Positions 1-9,165 of a stretch of 64,000 nt of DNA are shown here, in pieces. The position numbers and the translations under genes were made by a program. Source of the DNA: Lewinellaceae bacterium (GTDB lineage Bacteria > Bacteroidota > Bacteroidia > Chitinophagales > Saprospiraceae); NCBI GenBank assembly GCA_020636095.1, contig JACJYN010000005.1:558001-622000 (forward strand), in the 5' to 3' direction. Under the pieces are notes generated by a model. That model was not told the DNA's origin, did no database searches, and was given only the letters and a program-made list of their open reading frames with translations. How positions within the stretch are numbered: position 1 is the first letter of the stretch; each line of letters starts with the position of its first letter.

Positions 1-649
1 TGAGGAACGCTTTCACATGCTGCAGGTTGGCCAGGTGCGACTGGTGGACGCGCAGAAACGGGTGGTCCTGCAGGAGCTTTTCGAACTCCTTCAGGGTTTT
101 GGATACGAGCAGCTTGCTGCCGTCGGTGAAGAAGAAGGTGGTGTAATTGCTGCTCGCTTCGCAACGAACGATGTCTTCTACATTCACTACCTGGATTTTT
201 TCCTGGGTATGCAGGACGATCCGGCGGGGAGCGGTGGGCTGTTTCACTGCGTCGAGGAGCAGGCCGAGTTGTCCTTTGTCTTGCTGGCCGGCCAGTTGGG
301 CCGCTTTCTGGACCGCTTCCTGAAGCTCCTCCGGGTCGAGTGGTTTGAGCAGGTAGTCGATGGCGGCGTAGCGGAAAGCGCGGATGGCATGGGCGTCGGA
401 AACGGTGGTGAAGATGACTTGAAAGTCCGGTCCGTCCGGGAGAATTTCCAGCAGGTCAAAGCCGGTGCCGTCCTTCAGCTGTATATCCAGAAAGAGCAGG
501 TTGGGCTTCAGTTCCTTGATCAGCCGGGCGCCGCTGACGACGCCTTCGGCATCGCCGATGACTTCTACTTCCGGGCAGTATTCCCGGAGGTCGGCCCGCA
601 GCAGCTGTACCGCCTGGGGCATATCGTCTATGATGATTGCGCGTAGCAT
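1..649 (-). CDS. LytTR-family response regulator (3' end outside window)
   Basis: Two-component response regulator of the LytR/AlgR class, a DNA-binding protein phosphorylated by a LytS-type kinase. Reading from 649 down, residues 1-115 form a receiver domain with acidic pair D8/D9, phospho-acceptor D55 in FLDIQLKDG and conserved K102 in LLKPLDP. From about residue 145 a LytTR DNA-binding domain begins (VEDIVRCEASSNYTTFFF, then LRVHQSHLANL). The frame stays open to the window edge, so the C-terminal end is missing. The start MLRAIIIDD is preferred; an in-frame ATG at 667 would add six residues. It lies on the same strand as the sensor kinase at 2789-5767 and is its likely partner, although about 2.1 kb of degraded mobile DNA separates them. 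Family assignment is firm; the kinase pairing is inferred. Confidence 0.93.
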   Translation of the reverse strand, partial: MLRAIIIDDMPQAVQLLRADLREYCPEVEVIGDAEGVVSGARLIKELKPNLLFLDIQLKDGTGFDLLEILPDGPDFQVIFTTVSDAHAIRAFRYAAIDYLLKPLDPEELQEAVQKAAQLAGQQDKGQLGLLLDAVKQPTAPRRIVLHTQEKIQVVNVEDIVRCEASSNYTTFFFTDGSKLLVSKTLKEFEKLLQDHPFLRVHQSHLANLQHVKAFL

Positions 650-792
650 GGTGTTTTCGTTATTCATTGGCTGGCTCTGGGAGCCGGTTGGAAATCGTTA
701 TGGCCTACCAGGATAACTATTTAGGTATTCTGGTTTTATGGTTTTCCTGCCTGCTCACTGCAGGCAGCTTTCTATCTTGCAGCTAAATAAAA

Positions 793-2106
793 AAGGCTGT
801 GCATCTTTGCTATTGAGAATAAAAAATTGTGACACAGCAAAACACACAGCCTTATGTCAAAGTTACGAATTAATAAACAAACTAAAGTATTTCAGGAAGT
901 GGTGCTGGTATCAATTGACCAAATCTTAGCGCAAAAAATGAAAACCAAGCCTACTGCGTTTTGAGCAAGGCTATTAGGCGGAAATACCGAGCTTTAAGTT
1001 TTCTAACGAGCATTCAGGTTTCGTTGAATTCGGTGCACAGATAACGGGTATTTTGCAAGCCAACACGGCAAGAGCCAAGTGTGGCTGGGCATAGAAAGCA
1101 CGAGCAGGCTATGGCAAGCCTTTGATCCATTTTGCCTGCCAGCAGGGCTGGGAGGTGCGCGATGAACCCGGTACACACCTACCGGATGAAGGAGATACAT
1201 GACAATACGCCGGATCGAACCAAAACGACGCCAAAGACACCTACATTATCAGCGAGTTGATGAGCATGGGCAAGTTGCTGCAATACAATAAGCGAGATAC
1301 TTTGTCCGTTGTTGCGGAGCTTGCACCGCCACCGCCATCAACTTACCAAGCAGTTGACGCAGTTATGCAACCGTGCCGAGAGCCTGGCAGCCGAAGCGTT
1401 TCCCGAACCGCGAGCTAGCCCAAAACGAGGGCTGCGCTCAAAAACTATCTGGCACATATTGGAGCACTGCCCTTTGCCGGCGGACATATTGAGCAAAGAG
1501 GAAAGCTGGCTGGCTGAGCGCCTTAAAAAGCAAGCTGCGGGCAGTTTAAAGGCAAACGGGTTAAAGAGTTGATAAACAAAGCCCAATACAGTGGAAAACA
1601 GTAAGTACAGGCTACTGCCCTAACCCCATAGCCACCCTTTTGGGACGCTTAAAAAGCATGGGCTATACAGCAATTTCATTTGCTTTGCAGGCAGGTTGAG
1701 GAGTGTGAAACTCAAATGGAAAAACTGCTGAAACAGGATGCGTTCTTTGCAAAATGGCTGGAAATAAAGGGGCTGGGAGCTATTATCTTAGGTGGGCTGA
1801 TTGGCGAAATGGAGACATCCATGCTTTTGACAACGTAGAAAGCTTTGATCAAATATGCGGGCTTCAACCTGTACTCTTACCAGTCGGGAAAGTATAAGAA
1901 CCAGCACAAGGTTTTGGATACGAGGCAGCCGCCAACTGCGCAGGGTGTGTTACCTGGCTGCCGTGTCGCTGAGCAGCAATGTCTTCTATATTCACTAATG
2001 GATTTTTCATTGCCGAGATCCGGCTGAAGAAGCCTGGCATGGTTGCCATGGCAAACCTGGCTAAAAGTTCCTGCGATGCGTATACGGTGCATGGGAAGAA
2101 TTCCTG
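793..2106 (+). pseudogene. Decayed IS110-family transposase
   Basis: Remnant of a DEDD (IS110/IS1111) transposase, recognisable only by joining frames. Readable pieces in order are an N-terminal start at 854 (MSKLRINKQTKVF), FSNEHSGFVEF near 1000, WLGIEST near 1080, a KEIHDNTPDRTKT block followed by YIISELMSMGKLL near 1190-1280, RHQLTKQLTQLCNR near 1325, KGLGAIILGGLIGEME near 1765, YAGFNLYSYQSGKYK near 1855 and GSRQLRRVCYLAAVS near 1925. These follow the family order: RNase-H-like DEDD domain, then Transposase_20. Many frameshifts and stops make it non-functional. A 9-bp inverted repeat (793-801 / 845-853) sits just before the start. It lies between a sensor kinase and its probable regulator. 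From about 1908 onward the sequence is also collinear with the response regulator at the left edge (see findings). Confidence 0.8.
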
Positions 2107-2371
2107 AAGCTCCTCCGGGTCGAGGGTTTGAGCCAAAACGCCGGCGTAGAAGAAAACAAGCAATAAATAGCACGGAAACGGTGGTGAAGATGAAACGGTC
2201 TGCTTGAAGGAACAGCCTGCCGGACCGTTCTTCAGCTGTATTGAGGCGCCCCAGGCGACCTCCCCGCGGCGGGCGCCGCCGACGCCTTCGGCATCGCCGA
2301 TGGTTTCTTCAGAATGCCAATAAAGAAAGACTGAGGCGCTCCAGGCGATCGTCAAAATAGATCAGGATCGC
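2100..2371 (-). pseudogene. Degraded second copy of the LytTR response regulator
   Basis: Non-coding remnant matching the regulator at 1-649 in the same orientation. Near-identical blocks occur in the same order: 2101-2134 matches 317-351, 2173-2192 matches 397-416, 2230-2240 matches 473-483, and 2273-2302 matches 531-561. The offset between copies shrinks steadily from about 1784 to 1741, as expected when small deletions accumulate. Weaker matches reach back to 1908 (to 99) and 1977 (to 170), inside the IS110 remnant. No intact reading frame survives. It could be a decayed paralogous regulator that once followed the kinase directly, or an assembly chimera; the sequence alone does not decide. 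Confidence 0.7.
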
Positions 2372-2570
2372 ATCTGAAGCAACGTTATTCAAAAGCTGGC
2401 AAAATAGAGCCGGTTGTGACAGCTTTTTTTATACTATCCAGGCTAATTTTATTCTGGATTTATTTGGCTATGTTAAATCAGGCAGGCAGGCAGGTACTGT
2501 GGCCAGGCCTTTTCGGAGTCCGTGCTGGGCCAACAATGGGCTTGCATGAGGCCACCGCAATATCGTCATA

Positions 2571-2781
2571 AGTGGCCGGACAGATTTAAATTACATATAA
2601 ACGACCTCTCCCAAGCTCTCCATCGAAGGCAATTGTCTCCCCCTGGGGGGAGTTCGAGGGGGGATTTTCGAGGGTTTTCGTCTCTGAATCCCCCTCCTAA
2701 CCTCCCCCAGGGGAGGACAATTCCTTCGATTTTAGGGCTAGAGTAAAGGTTTTATAAGTAACCTAATACTGTCCGGCCACT
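2571..2781. repeat. MITE-like palindromic element with 13-bp terminal inverted repeats
   Basis: Perfect 13-bp terminal inverted repeats (AGTGGCCGGACAG at 2571-2583, its complement at 2769-2781) enclose a second, imperfect inverted repeat of about 44 bp (2622-2666 against 2687-2730) rich in CCCCTGGGGG. It encodes nothing. It ends 8 bp from the stop codon of the kinase gene, so its inner hairpin could act as a transcription terminator for it. Size and structure suit a non-autonomous element. The gap from 2372 to 2570 holds nothing else recognisable apart from a weak hairpin with a T-run near 2395-2434. Confidence 0.7.
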
Positions 2782-2788
2782 AAGCCTT

Positions 2789-5767
2789 TCATTCTGAAAA
2801 AGCAACTCGCACCACCACCTCCGTCCCTCCAATTTCCCGATTCTCCGTAATCCACTCCCTGATCTCCAGGGGGTCGCGGATGTTGTGTTCTTTGCTCAGC
2901 ACCTCCAGCCGCTCCTGGATAGACTGCAGGGCGGTAGATTGGTGGCTGGTATCTTTTTTCCGGCGTTTGCTTTCTTCGATCCCGATGCCGTTATCCCTGA
3001 TACGAATCTCCAAAATAGGGCCTTTTTGCTGAAAAGCCAGTTCAATATGTCCTTTTTTACCGGATGGAGCGATCCCGTGCCGGATGGCATTCTCCAGGAA
3101 GGGCTGCAACAACATAGGGGGTAGCAGCACCGCCTCTTCTTCCAGCCCGTCACCCAGGGTGATTGCATAATCAAAGAGGTTGCCGCGGATGTGGCTTTCC
3201 AGGTCCAGGTAGTTGCGCAAGACCGTCAGTTCATCTTCCAGGCTGACCAGCTCCTTGCGGGAATTGTAGAGAATGGCGCGCATCAGGCGGGCGAACTGAG
3301 TCAACAGGCGGCGGGCGCTGGCCTGGTCCTGCTGAACGATCAGGCTTTGGATAGAGTTCAGCGCGTTGAAGAGGAAGTGGGGGTTCATCTGTAGTTGCAG
3401 GGCTTTCTGTTCCAGCTCCAGCAGGTGTTTTTCCATTTCCAGGCGCTCCCGCTCCCGGCGGGCCTGGAGGCGGACGCGCCGGATGCGCCACCAGATGAAC
3501 AGGGCGATCAGCAGGGCCAGGGCGCCAATAGCGGCCGTGCGGAACCACCACGTGGCCCAGAAGGGCGGCTCGATGGTAAAGCTGGCTTCCAGAGGAGTAG
3601 GGGAGGGCACGCCGTCCTCGTTGAAAGCGCGCGCCTGAAAGGTGTAGGTTCCCGGAGAAAGGTTGGAGTAGGTGACATTATTCCGCTGGGAAGGCGGCGA
3701 CCACTCTGCTTCCTGCCCCAGCAGGCGCCACTGGTAAGTCACCTTCTCCGGATTGGGGTGGTTGATGCCCAGGAATTCAAATTCGAGATGGTTCTGGTTA
3801 TAGGGCAAGGCCAGCGAGTCTTTCAACTGGTGCCAGGGGCCGAGCCGGCCGGCGTAGGCCGTTCTTTCCAGCGGTTCGTAAAAGAGCCGGATATCGGTGA
3901 AGTGTAACACCGGAGGTATGGCGTTGGTAAAACTGTACCGGGAGTTGTATTTCATCAGGCCGTTAACGGTGCCGAACCAGAGGTTATCCTTTTTATCCAG
4001 CAGTACGGCATTCTGCACCGTTTCGATGCCGGAGAAACCTTCCGCTCTGCCAAAGTGTTTGATTGCCTTGACGTTGCCTTCGGCGTCCAGCGTCAGCCGG
4101 TCGAGGCCGAGCTGGCTGCCCGCCCACAGCTGTCCATCGGGCCCGCAGGCGAGCAGGTAGATATTACTGGAAGTGAGTCCTTCCACAGGAATGGCGCGGC
4201 AGGAATCACCCTGGCACTGTATGCGGGCGATGCCCCCACCGGCGGCGCCTACCCAAACGTAGCCGGCGCTGTCCTGGGCCAGGCAGCGGATGTTACCCTG
4301 GGGCAACCCCTCCCGGGAGGTAAGAAAAACCTGGTTTTTACCGGCGCCCCAAAGGCCCAGTCCGGTAGGTGTACCGTACCACAGCCGCCCCAGGCTATCC
4401 CGCAGCATTGCAAAAATGCGGATATCCGGTAAGCCCTCTTTTTGCCGGACGGTTTGAATATCCAGCCCATTGGGCAGGGAGTCGAGGCGTATCCGGGAAA
4501 AGCCGCCGTCGGCGGCGCCTACCCAGATCGCTCCCGATGGTTCCCGGGCAAAGGCCCGGATCCAGTTTCCGCTCAGGCCAGTTTGCTTGTCGATATGATA
4601 AACAACCGTATCGCTAAAGATGAAAAGCCCTCGCCCTTCCGTTCCCGCCCACACCCGGTTGCTGTCATCGGTGATGAGCGCCCGCGCTACTGTGCCGCTA
4701 AAGCCCGGAAGGAGCTGAAAGGTAGTGTCATTGTACCGGCTAATACCCGCTTGTCCGGAAGAGACGATTAACTGCCCGGCGGTGTCGGCAGCCAGGGCAT
4801 AGGTGTAATTGTCGGGCAGGCCGTCCTTTTCCGTATATTGAAGGAACTGCTGGCCGGAATACTGGCTGGCCCCCGCTCCGGCGGAACCGAACCAGAAGTC
4901 GCCCCAGCGGCTTTCCGCCACGGCGAGGATATGATTGCTGCAAAGGCCATCCGCCTCGGTTAATTGATCAAAGGAGCTCCCATCCGGGGGCCAGCTCATC
5001 AGTCCTCGATCGAGAGTGCCTGCCCAGAGGCGCCCGTCGCTGCCCCGGAGCATGCAGAGAATAAAGTTGCTGATATTTTGATAAACTAAGTGAAATTGCC
5101 CGTCGTACCGGTACAACCCCCTGCCGTAAGTACCTACCCATGTTTGCCCGAGGCTGTCCCGGCAGAGGCTGCGCACCTGAGCTTCTGCCAGTGCCCTGGG
5201 CATTGGAGGGCGGCTCAGCCGCCCGTTTTCATACCATGATATTCCCTTGTCTGTGCCTATCCACAGGCGCTGGCCTTCCGGCAGCAGGCAGTAGGCCGGC
5301 TCTTTCGTGGCCTGTACCGGCGGAATACTATCGTTGGTGAGCAAAAAAACGCCCTGATCAGCTCCAATCCACAGGGTATCGGATCCATAAGAACAGAGGG
5401 TGTTTATTTCGGTGGCCAGTTGGGGGTGAATCGGCTGGAAAGCCAGTCCATCGTATTGGCACAGTCCGTTTTGGGCGCCGATCCACAGCCGGCCGTCAGC
5501 CGATTCGTGAAGGGCAGTGATGTAGTTGCCGGGCAGGCCGTCTCGTGTAGAAAAATGCTGAAAACGCAGGCCGTCATACCGGCTCAGGCCGCCGCCTTCC
5601 GTTCCCATCCAGATATAGCCCCGGCTGTCTTCCAGCAGTGTATTGACTCTGGACTGCGCCAGGCCCTCCTGTACGGAGTAGTTCCGAAAGTTGAAGGGTT
5701 GCCCGAAAAGCAAGAGCGGGCAGGCCAGGAGGAGCAGGAAAAGCTCGTTTTTAAGCAGTGTGTTCAT
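2789..5767 (-). CDS. Hybrid beta-propeller sensor histidine kinase, LytS type
   Basis: Membrane sensor kinase of the Bacteroidota 'two-component regulator propeller' type, 992 residues. A signal peptide (LFLLLLACPLLLFG) leads into a periplasmic region of repeated Reg_prop blades (DSRGYIWMGTEGGGLSRYDG, DGRLWIGAQNGL and others) to about residue 610. A Y_Y_Y domain follows (LPYNQNHLEFEFLGIN...TYQWRLLG), then one membrane helix near residues 740-762, a short coiled coil, and a LytS-type kinase. The phospho-acceptor box is QLQMNPHFLFNALNSIQSL near residue 795, the N-box is LLPPMLLQPFLENAIRHG, and the G-box is IRIRDNGIGIE. ATG at 5767 is preferred over a TTG codon just upstream. It probably signals to the LytTR regulator at 1-649. 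The ligand is unknown; close relatives often sense saccharides, but nothing here shows that. Confidence 0.95.
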   Translation of the reverse strand: MNTLLKNELFLLLLACPLLLFGQPFNFRNYSVQEGLAQSRVNTLLEDSRGYIWMGTEGGGLSRYDGLRFQHFSTRDGLPGNYITALHESADGRLWIGAQNGLCQYDGLAFQPIHPQLATEINTLCSYGSDTLWIGADQGVFLLTNDSIPPVQATKEPAYCLLPEGQRLWIGTDKGISWYENGRLSRPPMPRALAEAQVRSLCRDSLGQTWVGTYGRGLYRYDGQFHLVYQNISNFILCMLRGSDGRLWAGTLDRGLMSWPPDGSSFDQLTEADGLCSNHILAVAESRWGDFWFGSAGAGASQYSGQQFLQYTEKDGLPDNYTYALAADTAGQLIVSSGQAGISRYNDTTFQLLPGFSGTVARALITDDSNRVWAGTEGRGLFIFSDTVVYHIDKQTGLSGNWIRAFAREPSGAIWVGAADGGFSRIRLDSLPNGLDIQTVRQKEGLPDIRIFAMLRDSLGRLWYGTPTGLGLWGAGKNQVFLTSREGLPQGNIRCLAQDSAGYVWVGAAGGGIARIQCQGDSCRAIPVEGLTSSNIYLLACGPDGQLWAGSQLGLDRLTLDAEGNVKAIKHFGRAEGFSGIETVQNAVLLDKKDNLWFGTVNGLMKYNSRYSFTNAIPPVLHFTDIRLFYEPLERTAYAGRLGPWHQLKDSLALPYNQNHLEFEFLGINHPNPEKVTYQWRLLGQEAEWSPPSQRNNVTYSNLSPGTYTFQARAFNEDGVPSPTPLEASFTIEPPFWATWWFRTAAIGALALLIALFIWWRIRRVRLQARRERERLEMEKHLLELEQKALQLQMNPHFLFNALNSIQSLIVQQDQASARRLLTQFARLMRAILYNSRKELVSLEDELTVLRNYLDLESHIRGNLFDYAITLGDGLEEEAVLLPPMLLQPFLENAIRHGIAPSGKKGHIELAFQQKGPILEIRIRDNGIGIEESKRRKKDTSHQSTALQSIQERLEVLSKEHNIRDPLEIREWITENREIGGTEVVVRVAFSE

Positions 5768-5980
5768 CAAGCAGGAAGATAATAATAACTGTGGCTACTG
5801 TAGAGTGCTGTGGTGTTTTTTATTATTGCCCATTTATTTGCATCGGGCTTTTTCCGGAAATAGGAAAATTATTGTCATCTTAGTCCAGGTTCGACGGGTA
5901 GTCCTGGCCTTCGGTATTTCGGCGTCCGGTTGCCCCCGAATGAGCGAACACCAAATACCCAGCCAACAAAACCAGCAAAT

Positions 5981-7708
5981 ATGAACGGCGGCCAAATCAT
6001 CGCCCAAGTCCTCCAAAACCACGGTGTCCAATACCTGTTCACCCTCTGCGGAGGCCACATCGCCCCCATCTATGTGGAAGCGGAAAACCAGGGCATTCAG
6101 GTGATCGACGTGCGGGATGAGGCCTCGGCGGTCTTTGCTGCCGACGCCATTGCCCGCCTCACTGGTATTCCCGGAGTGGCGGCGGTGACCGCCGGCCCCG
6201 GCGTAACCAATACGATCACGGCCCTGAAGAATGCTCAGATGGCGCAATCGCCCCTCCTATTGCTGGGCGGCGCTACGGCCACCCTGTTGCGCAACCGGGG
6301 CGCCCTGCAGGACATCGACCAGATGGCCCTCGTCAAACCCCACGTCAAGTGGGCTACCATTGTGAAGCGGCGGCGGGAGATCGTTCCCGCCCTGAACCAA
6401 GCTATGCGGATCGCCCGCTCCGGCGTTCCCGGCCCGGTGTTTGTTGAACTGCCGGTCGACCTGTTGTACAACGAAGAAACGGTGCGGGAATGGTACGGGA
6501 AGAAAAGCAATGGCGGGGGTTCCCTGCTGGAGAAGGCCGTACAGTGGTACATCAACCGGCATGTCAATGGCCTTTTTAGCGGCATGTCAAACTATGTAGT
6601 CCCCGGGGTAGAACAGCCGTTCATTCCAACCTTTACCCAAACGGAAGTCAACGGCGTCACCCGTGAACTCCAGTCCGCCCGGCGCCCTGTGATGGTCATT
6701 AGCAGCGGCGCCATGATGGAGGCGGGAAATGCACACACGCTCTGCGCCGCCGTGAAGCGCCTCGGCATTCCGGTTTATCTCAGCGGCATGGCGCGCGGCC
6801 TCACCGGCCACATCAGCGGGGTACAGTACCGCCACAAACGCCGAAACGCCCTGCGCGAGGCCGACTGTATTCTGCTCTGCGGCGTGCCCATCGATTTCCG
6901 CCTGGATTACGGCAGCCACCTCAACCGCAAAGCGCGCAAGATCGCCATCAACCGCAGCCGGGAAGAACTGAAGAAAAATATCGGGCCCCATAAGGCCATC
7001 CTGGCGGACCCCGGCGCCTTTCTCATCGAGCTATCGGGTGCAGCGGATTCGTTTCCGGATTGGGCAGATTGGAAACAGCAACTTCAGAAAAGGGAAGATG
7101 CCCGGGAGAAGGAAATCCTGCAGACAGCGGCGCAACCTATCGACGGTATTAATCCCGTTGCGCTCTTCCTTAAAATGGAAACCTTAATGCCCAACAATTC
7201 CGTGCTGATCGCCGACGGAGGTGATTTTGCCGCTACGGCTTCCTATACCCTTCGGCCCCGACGCCCGCTGGCCTGGCTCGACCCCGGCGTGTTCGGCACC
7301 CTGGGAGTGGGCGGCGGCTTTGCCCTGGGCGCCGCCTTGCGCTACCCCGATGATTACATCTGGATCATCTACGGAGATGGCAGCGCGGGCTACAGCCTGA
7401 TGGAAATGGACACCTTCAAAAAATACGGCATGAAAGTCTGCGGTATTATCGGCAATAATGGTTCCTGGGAGCAGATTGCCCGCGACCAGGTGGCCTTGCT
7501 GGGCAAGGACACTGCTACCCGCCTGCCCCGGTCTGATTATCAAAAGGTGGCGGAGGCGTTCGGCGCTGCCGGCGAGCGGGTGGAAAACCTGGAAGATATG
7601 GAAGGAGCACTGAAGCGGGCCATGGAAAGCATGGATAACGGCGTGCCTTATGTGATCAACGCCATCATCGGCTCGACGGATTTCCGGCAGGGGAGTATTT
7701 CAATGTGA
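5981..7708 (+). CDS. Thiamine-diphosphate enzyme, acetolactate synthase / 2-hydroxyacyl-CoA lyase-like
   Basis: ThDP-dependent enzyme of the IlvB superfamily, 575 residues from the ATG at 5981 (an upstream in-frame start at 5930 is less likely because the fold begins right after MNGGQIIAQVL). The N-terminal Pyr domain carries the proton-relay glutamate in IDVRDEASAVFAADA and AAVTAGPGVTN. A central Rossmann-like domain follows, then the PP domain with the ThDP/Mg motif IYGDGSAGY...IIGNNGSW. No regulatory small subunit gene is adjacent. The tail and the KPHVKWATIVK segment resemble ILVBL/HACL-type enzymes more than biosynthetic acetolactate synthase, but this is judgement by eye. A CoA-transferase lies 70 bp downstream on the same strand, suggesting a shared pathway in which a 2-hydroxy or 2-keto acid is activated as a CoA ester and cleaved. 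The substrate is unknown. Confidence 0.85.
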   Translation: MNGGQIIAQVLQNHGVQYLFTLCGGHIAPIYVEAENQGIQVIDVRDEASAVFAADAIARLTGIPGVAAVTAGPGVTNTITALKNAQMAQSPLLLLGGATATLLRNRGALQDIDQMALVKPHVKWATIVKRRREIVPALNQAMRIARSGVPGPVFVELPVDLLYNEETVREWYGKKSNGGGSLLEKAVQWYINRHVNGLFSGMSNYVVPGVEQPFIPTFTQTEVNGVTRELQSARRPVMVISSGAMMEAGNAHTLCAAVKRLGIPVYLSGMARGLTGHISGVQYRHKRRNALREADCILLCGVPIDFRLDYGSHLNRKARKIAINRSREELKKNIGPHKAILADPGAFLIELSGAADSFPDWADWKQQLQKREDAREKEILQTAAQPIDGINPVALFLKMETLMPNNSVLIADGGDFAATASYTLRPRRPLAWLDPGVFGTLGVGGGFALGAALRYPDDYIWIIYGDGSAGYSLMEMDTFKKYGMKVCGIIGNNGSWEQIARDQVALLGKDTATRLPRSDYQKVAEAFGAAGERVENLEDMEGALKRAMESMDNGVPYVINAIIGSTDFRQGSISM

Positions 7709-7715
7709 TTGAGAT

Positions 7716-7756
7716 TTTCCAGATCTTCATTGCGGCCCGACAGGTAGATCTGGAAA
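7716..7756. other. Intercistronic stem-loop
   Basis: Perfect 11-bp inverted repeat (TTTCCAGATCT at 7716-7726, complement at 7746-7756) with a 19-base loop, between the ThDP enzyme and the CoA-transferase. No T-run follows, so it is more likely an mRNA-stabilising or processing hairpin than a full terminator. A closely similar palindrome occurs at 13069-13099. Confidence 0.5.
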
Positions 7757-7778
7757 GGCTACCCAAACCCAACTAAAT

Positions 7779-9071
7779 ATGACACTTTTCGAAAAAACAA
7801 GCCTGGTCTTCCACTTTGAAGCCCAGGAGCACGGTGAAGCCGAACTGCGCACCGAAGTGGGGCTGGACACCTTCCTCGACCCTCGGGTGGGCAATGGCTC
7901 CCGGGTGAGCCCCGGCGCCCAGGATCAATTCATCCGGGCGGACGGGGATGCGCTGATCTATACTTTGCCAAAGGTGGAAGTGGCGCTCTTCAATGCGCCC
8001 TACGCTGATGCGGAAGGAAACCTCTACTTCCAACACGCGTCCTGCCTTTCTGAAAATGAATATCTGGCCCGCGCCGCCCGCGCCGATGGCGGCCTGGTAA
8101 TGGCTACCGTCAGCGCCATCATTCCCAAAGAGGAGGGAAAGATCAGTGTGCCGGCAGGCCGGGTGGACTACATCGTCGTCCATCCCTACAACGAGCAGAC
8201 GGCTAGCGTACGCCAATATCGCTACTGGCCCATGTTTACTCCGGGCGGAAATGTGGATACTGAAAAGGCGGCGGCCCGTCTCCAATTTATGAATACCTTG
8301 CTGAAGATCACTCCGGTGCGGGACGAAGCGGGCGCCGCTATGGCGCGCCTGGCGGCGGCGATCTTTGCGCGGGAAGTACCCAAAGGCTCTATGGTCAATA
8401 TCGGCGTAGGTTTTCCGGAAGAGGTCGCCCGTTATGTAGTCGGACAGGGCCTGGGTAAGGAATTGACCTTTACCACCGAGGCAGGGGCTTACGGCGGATT
8501 GCCGGTCCCCGGCGTTTTCTTCGGCGCGGCCGTCAATCCGGAGAAACTGATCTCCTCCACCGAGATGTTTCACTTATATCTGGAGAAACTGGGCGCCTGT
8601 GTGCTGGGCTTTCTGGAAGTAGATGAAAAGGGCAACGTGAATGCCTCCCGGCGCGGCCCCCGCATGCAGGACTTCGTTGGGCCGGGGGGCTTCCCGGACA
8701 TTGTCTACGGCGCCCAGGTTGTTATCTTCATCGGCACCTGGATGTCCGGGGCGCAGTTTAGGATTGAAGGGGGCTGCATGCGGATTGTCAAACCTGGTAA
8801 GCCCAAATTCGTTCGGGCCGTAGATCATATCACCTTCAGCGCCAAAGAAGCGCTTCGCCTGGGTAAAAAGGTGTTCTACGTGACCAATGTCGGGGCGTTT
8901 CAACTCACCTCCCGGGGACTGCAACTGATTTACATCATGCCGGGGATCGAACTGCAAAAGGATATCCTGGAGGCCTGCCCGGCAAAAGCCTTACTGCCAG
9001 AAGGAACGGCGCCGGTGGTGGAGGGTTCCATCTTGACGGGAAAGGGATTCCGGCTAAAGTGGCCCGGGTGA
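7779..9071 (+). CDS. Family I CoA-transferase, short form lacking the usual N-terminal part
   Basis: Acyl-CoA:carboxylate CoA-transferase of family I (SCOT/YdiF-like, alpha and beta halves fused), 430 residues. The alpha half retains VGLDTFLDPR and VEVALFNAPYADAEGNLYF. The beta half has MVNIGVGFPEEVARYV and the catalytic glutamate in FTTEAGAYGGLPVPG (equivalent to the SENG or VESG glutamate), then ITFSAKEALRLGKKVFYVT and the typical IMPGIELQKDIL end. Fused relatives are about 520-530 residues; the first 100 or so, with the glycine-rich CoA-binding loop, are absent. The frame is open upstream only to 7713 and contains no other start, so this is not a start-choice error. It probably forms an operon with the ThDP enzyme. 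Either a distinct short subfamily or an N-terminal deletion. Confidence 0.85.
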   Translation: MTLFEKTSLVFHFEAQEHGEAELRTEVGLDTFLDPRVGNGSRVSPGAQDQFIRADGDALIYTLPKVEVALFNAPYADAEGNLYFQHASCLSENEYLARAARADGGLVMATVSAIIPKEEGKISVPAGRVDYIVVHPYNEQTASVRQYRYWPMFTPGGNVDTEKAAARLQFMNTLLKITPVRDEAGAAMARLAAAIFAREVPKGSMVNIGVGFPEEVARYVVGQGLGKELTFTTEAGAYGGLPVPGVFFGAAVNPEKLISSTEMFHLYLEKLGACVLGFLEVDEKGNVNASRRGPRMQDFVGPGGFPDIVYGAQVVIFIGTWMSGAQFRIEGGCMRIVKPGKPKFVRAVDHITFSAKEALRLGKKVFYVTNVGAFQLTSRGLQLIYIMPGIELQKDILEACPAKALLPEGTAPVVEGSILTGKGFRLKWPG

Positions 9072-9127
9072 GGGAAAGTGTACAGGGCACAATGTATTTA
9101 ACCAAACAAGTTTGTAACGGCGACAAA

Positions 9128-9165
9128 CACCGAACACCGAACACCGAACACCGAACACCGAACAC
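9128..9165. repeat. Heptanucleotide tandem repeat (CACCGAA)5
   Basis: Five exact copies of a 7-bp unit plus CAC, in the 247-bp gap between the CoA-transferase and the next gene. No other feature is visible in that gap. Similar CGAA-containing heptamer arrays occur at 15062, 33169 and 35054. Confidence 0.9.

Noticed and set aside
17..646. 209-codon plus-strand frame at the left edge
   Set aside because: It is antisense to the response regulator, whose frame on the minus strand carries a complete receiver and LytTR motif set.
1864..2355. 163-codon minus-strand frame in the IS110/regulator remnant
   Set aside because: It crosses shuffled fragments of two unrelated genes; only a short segment matches the regulator in its correct frame.
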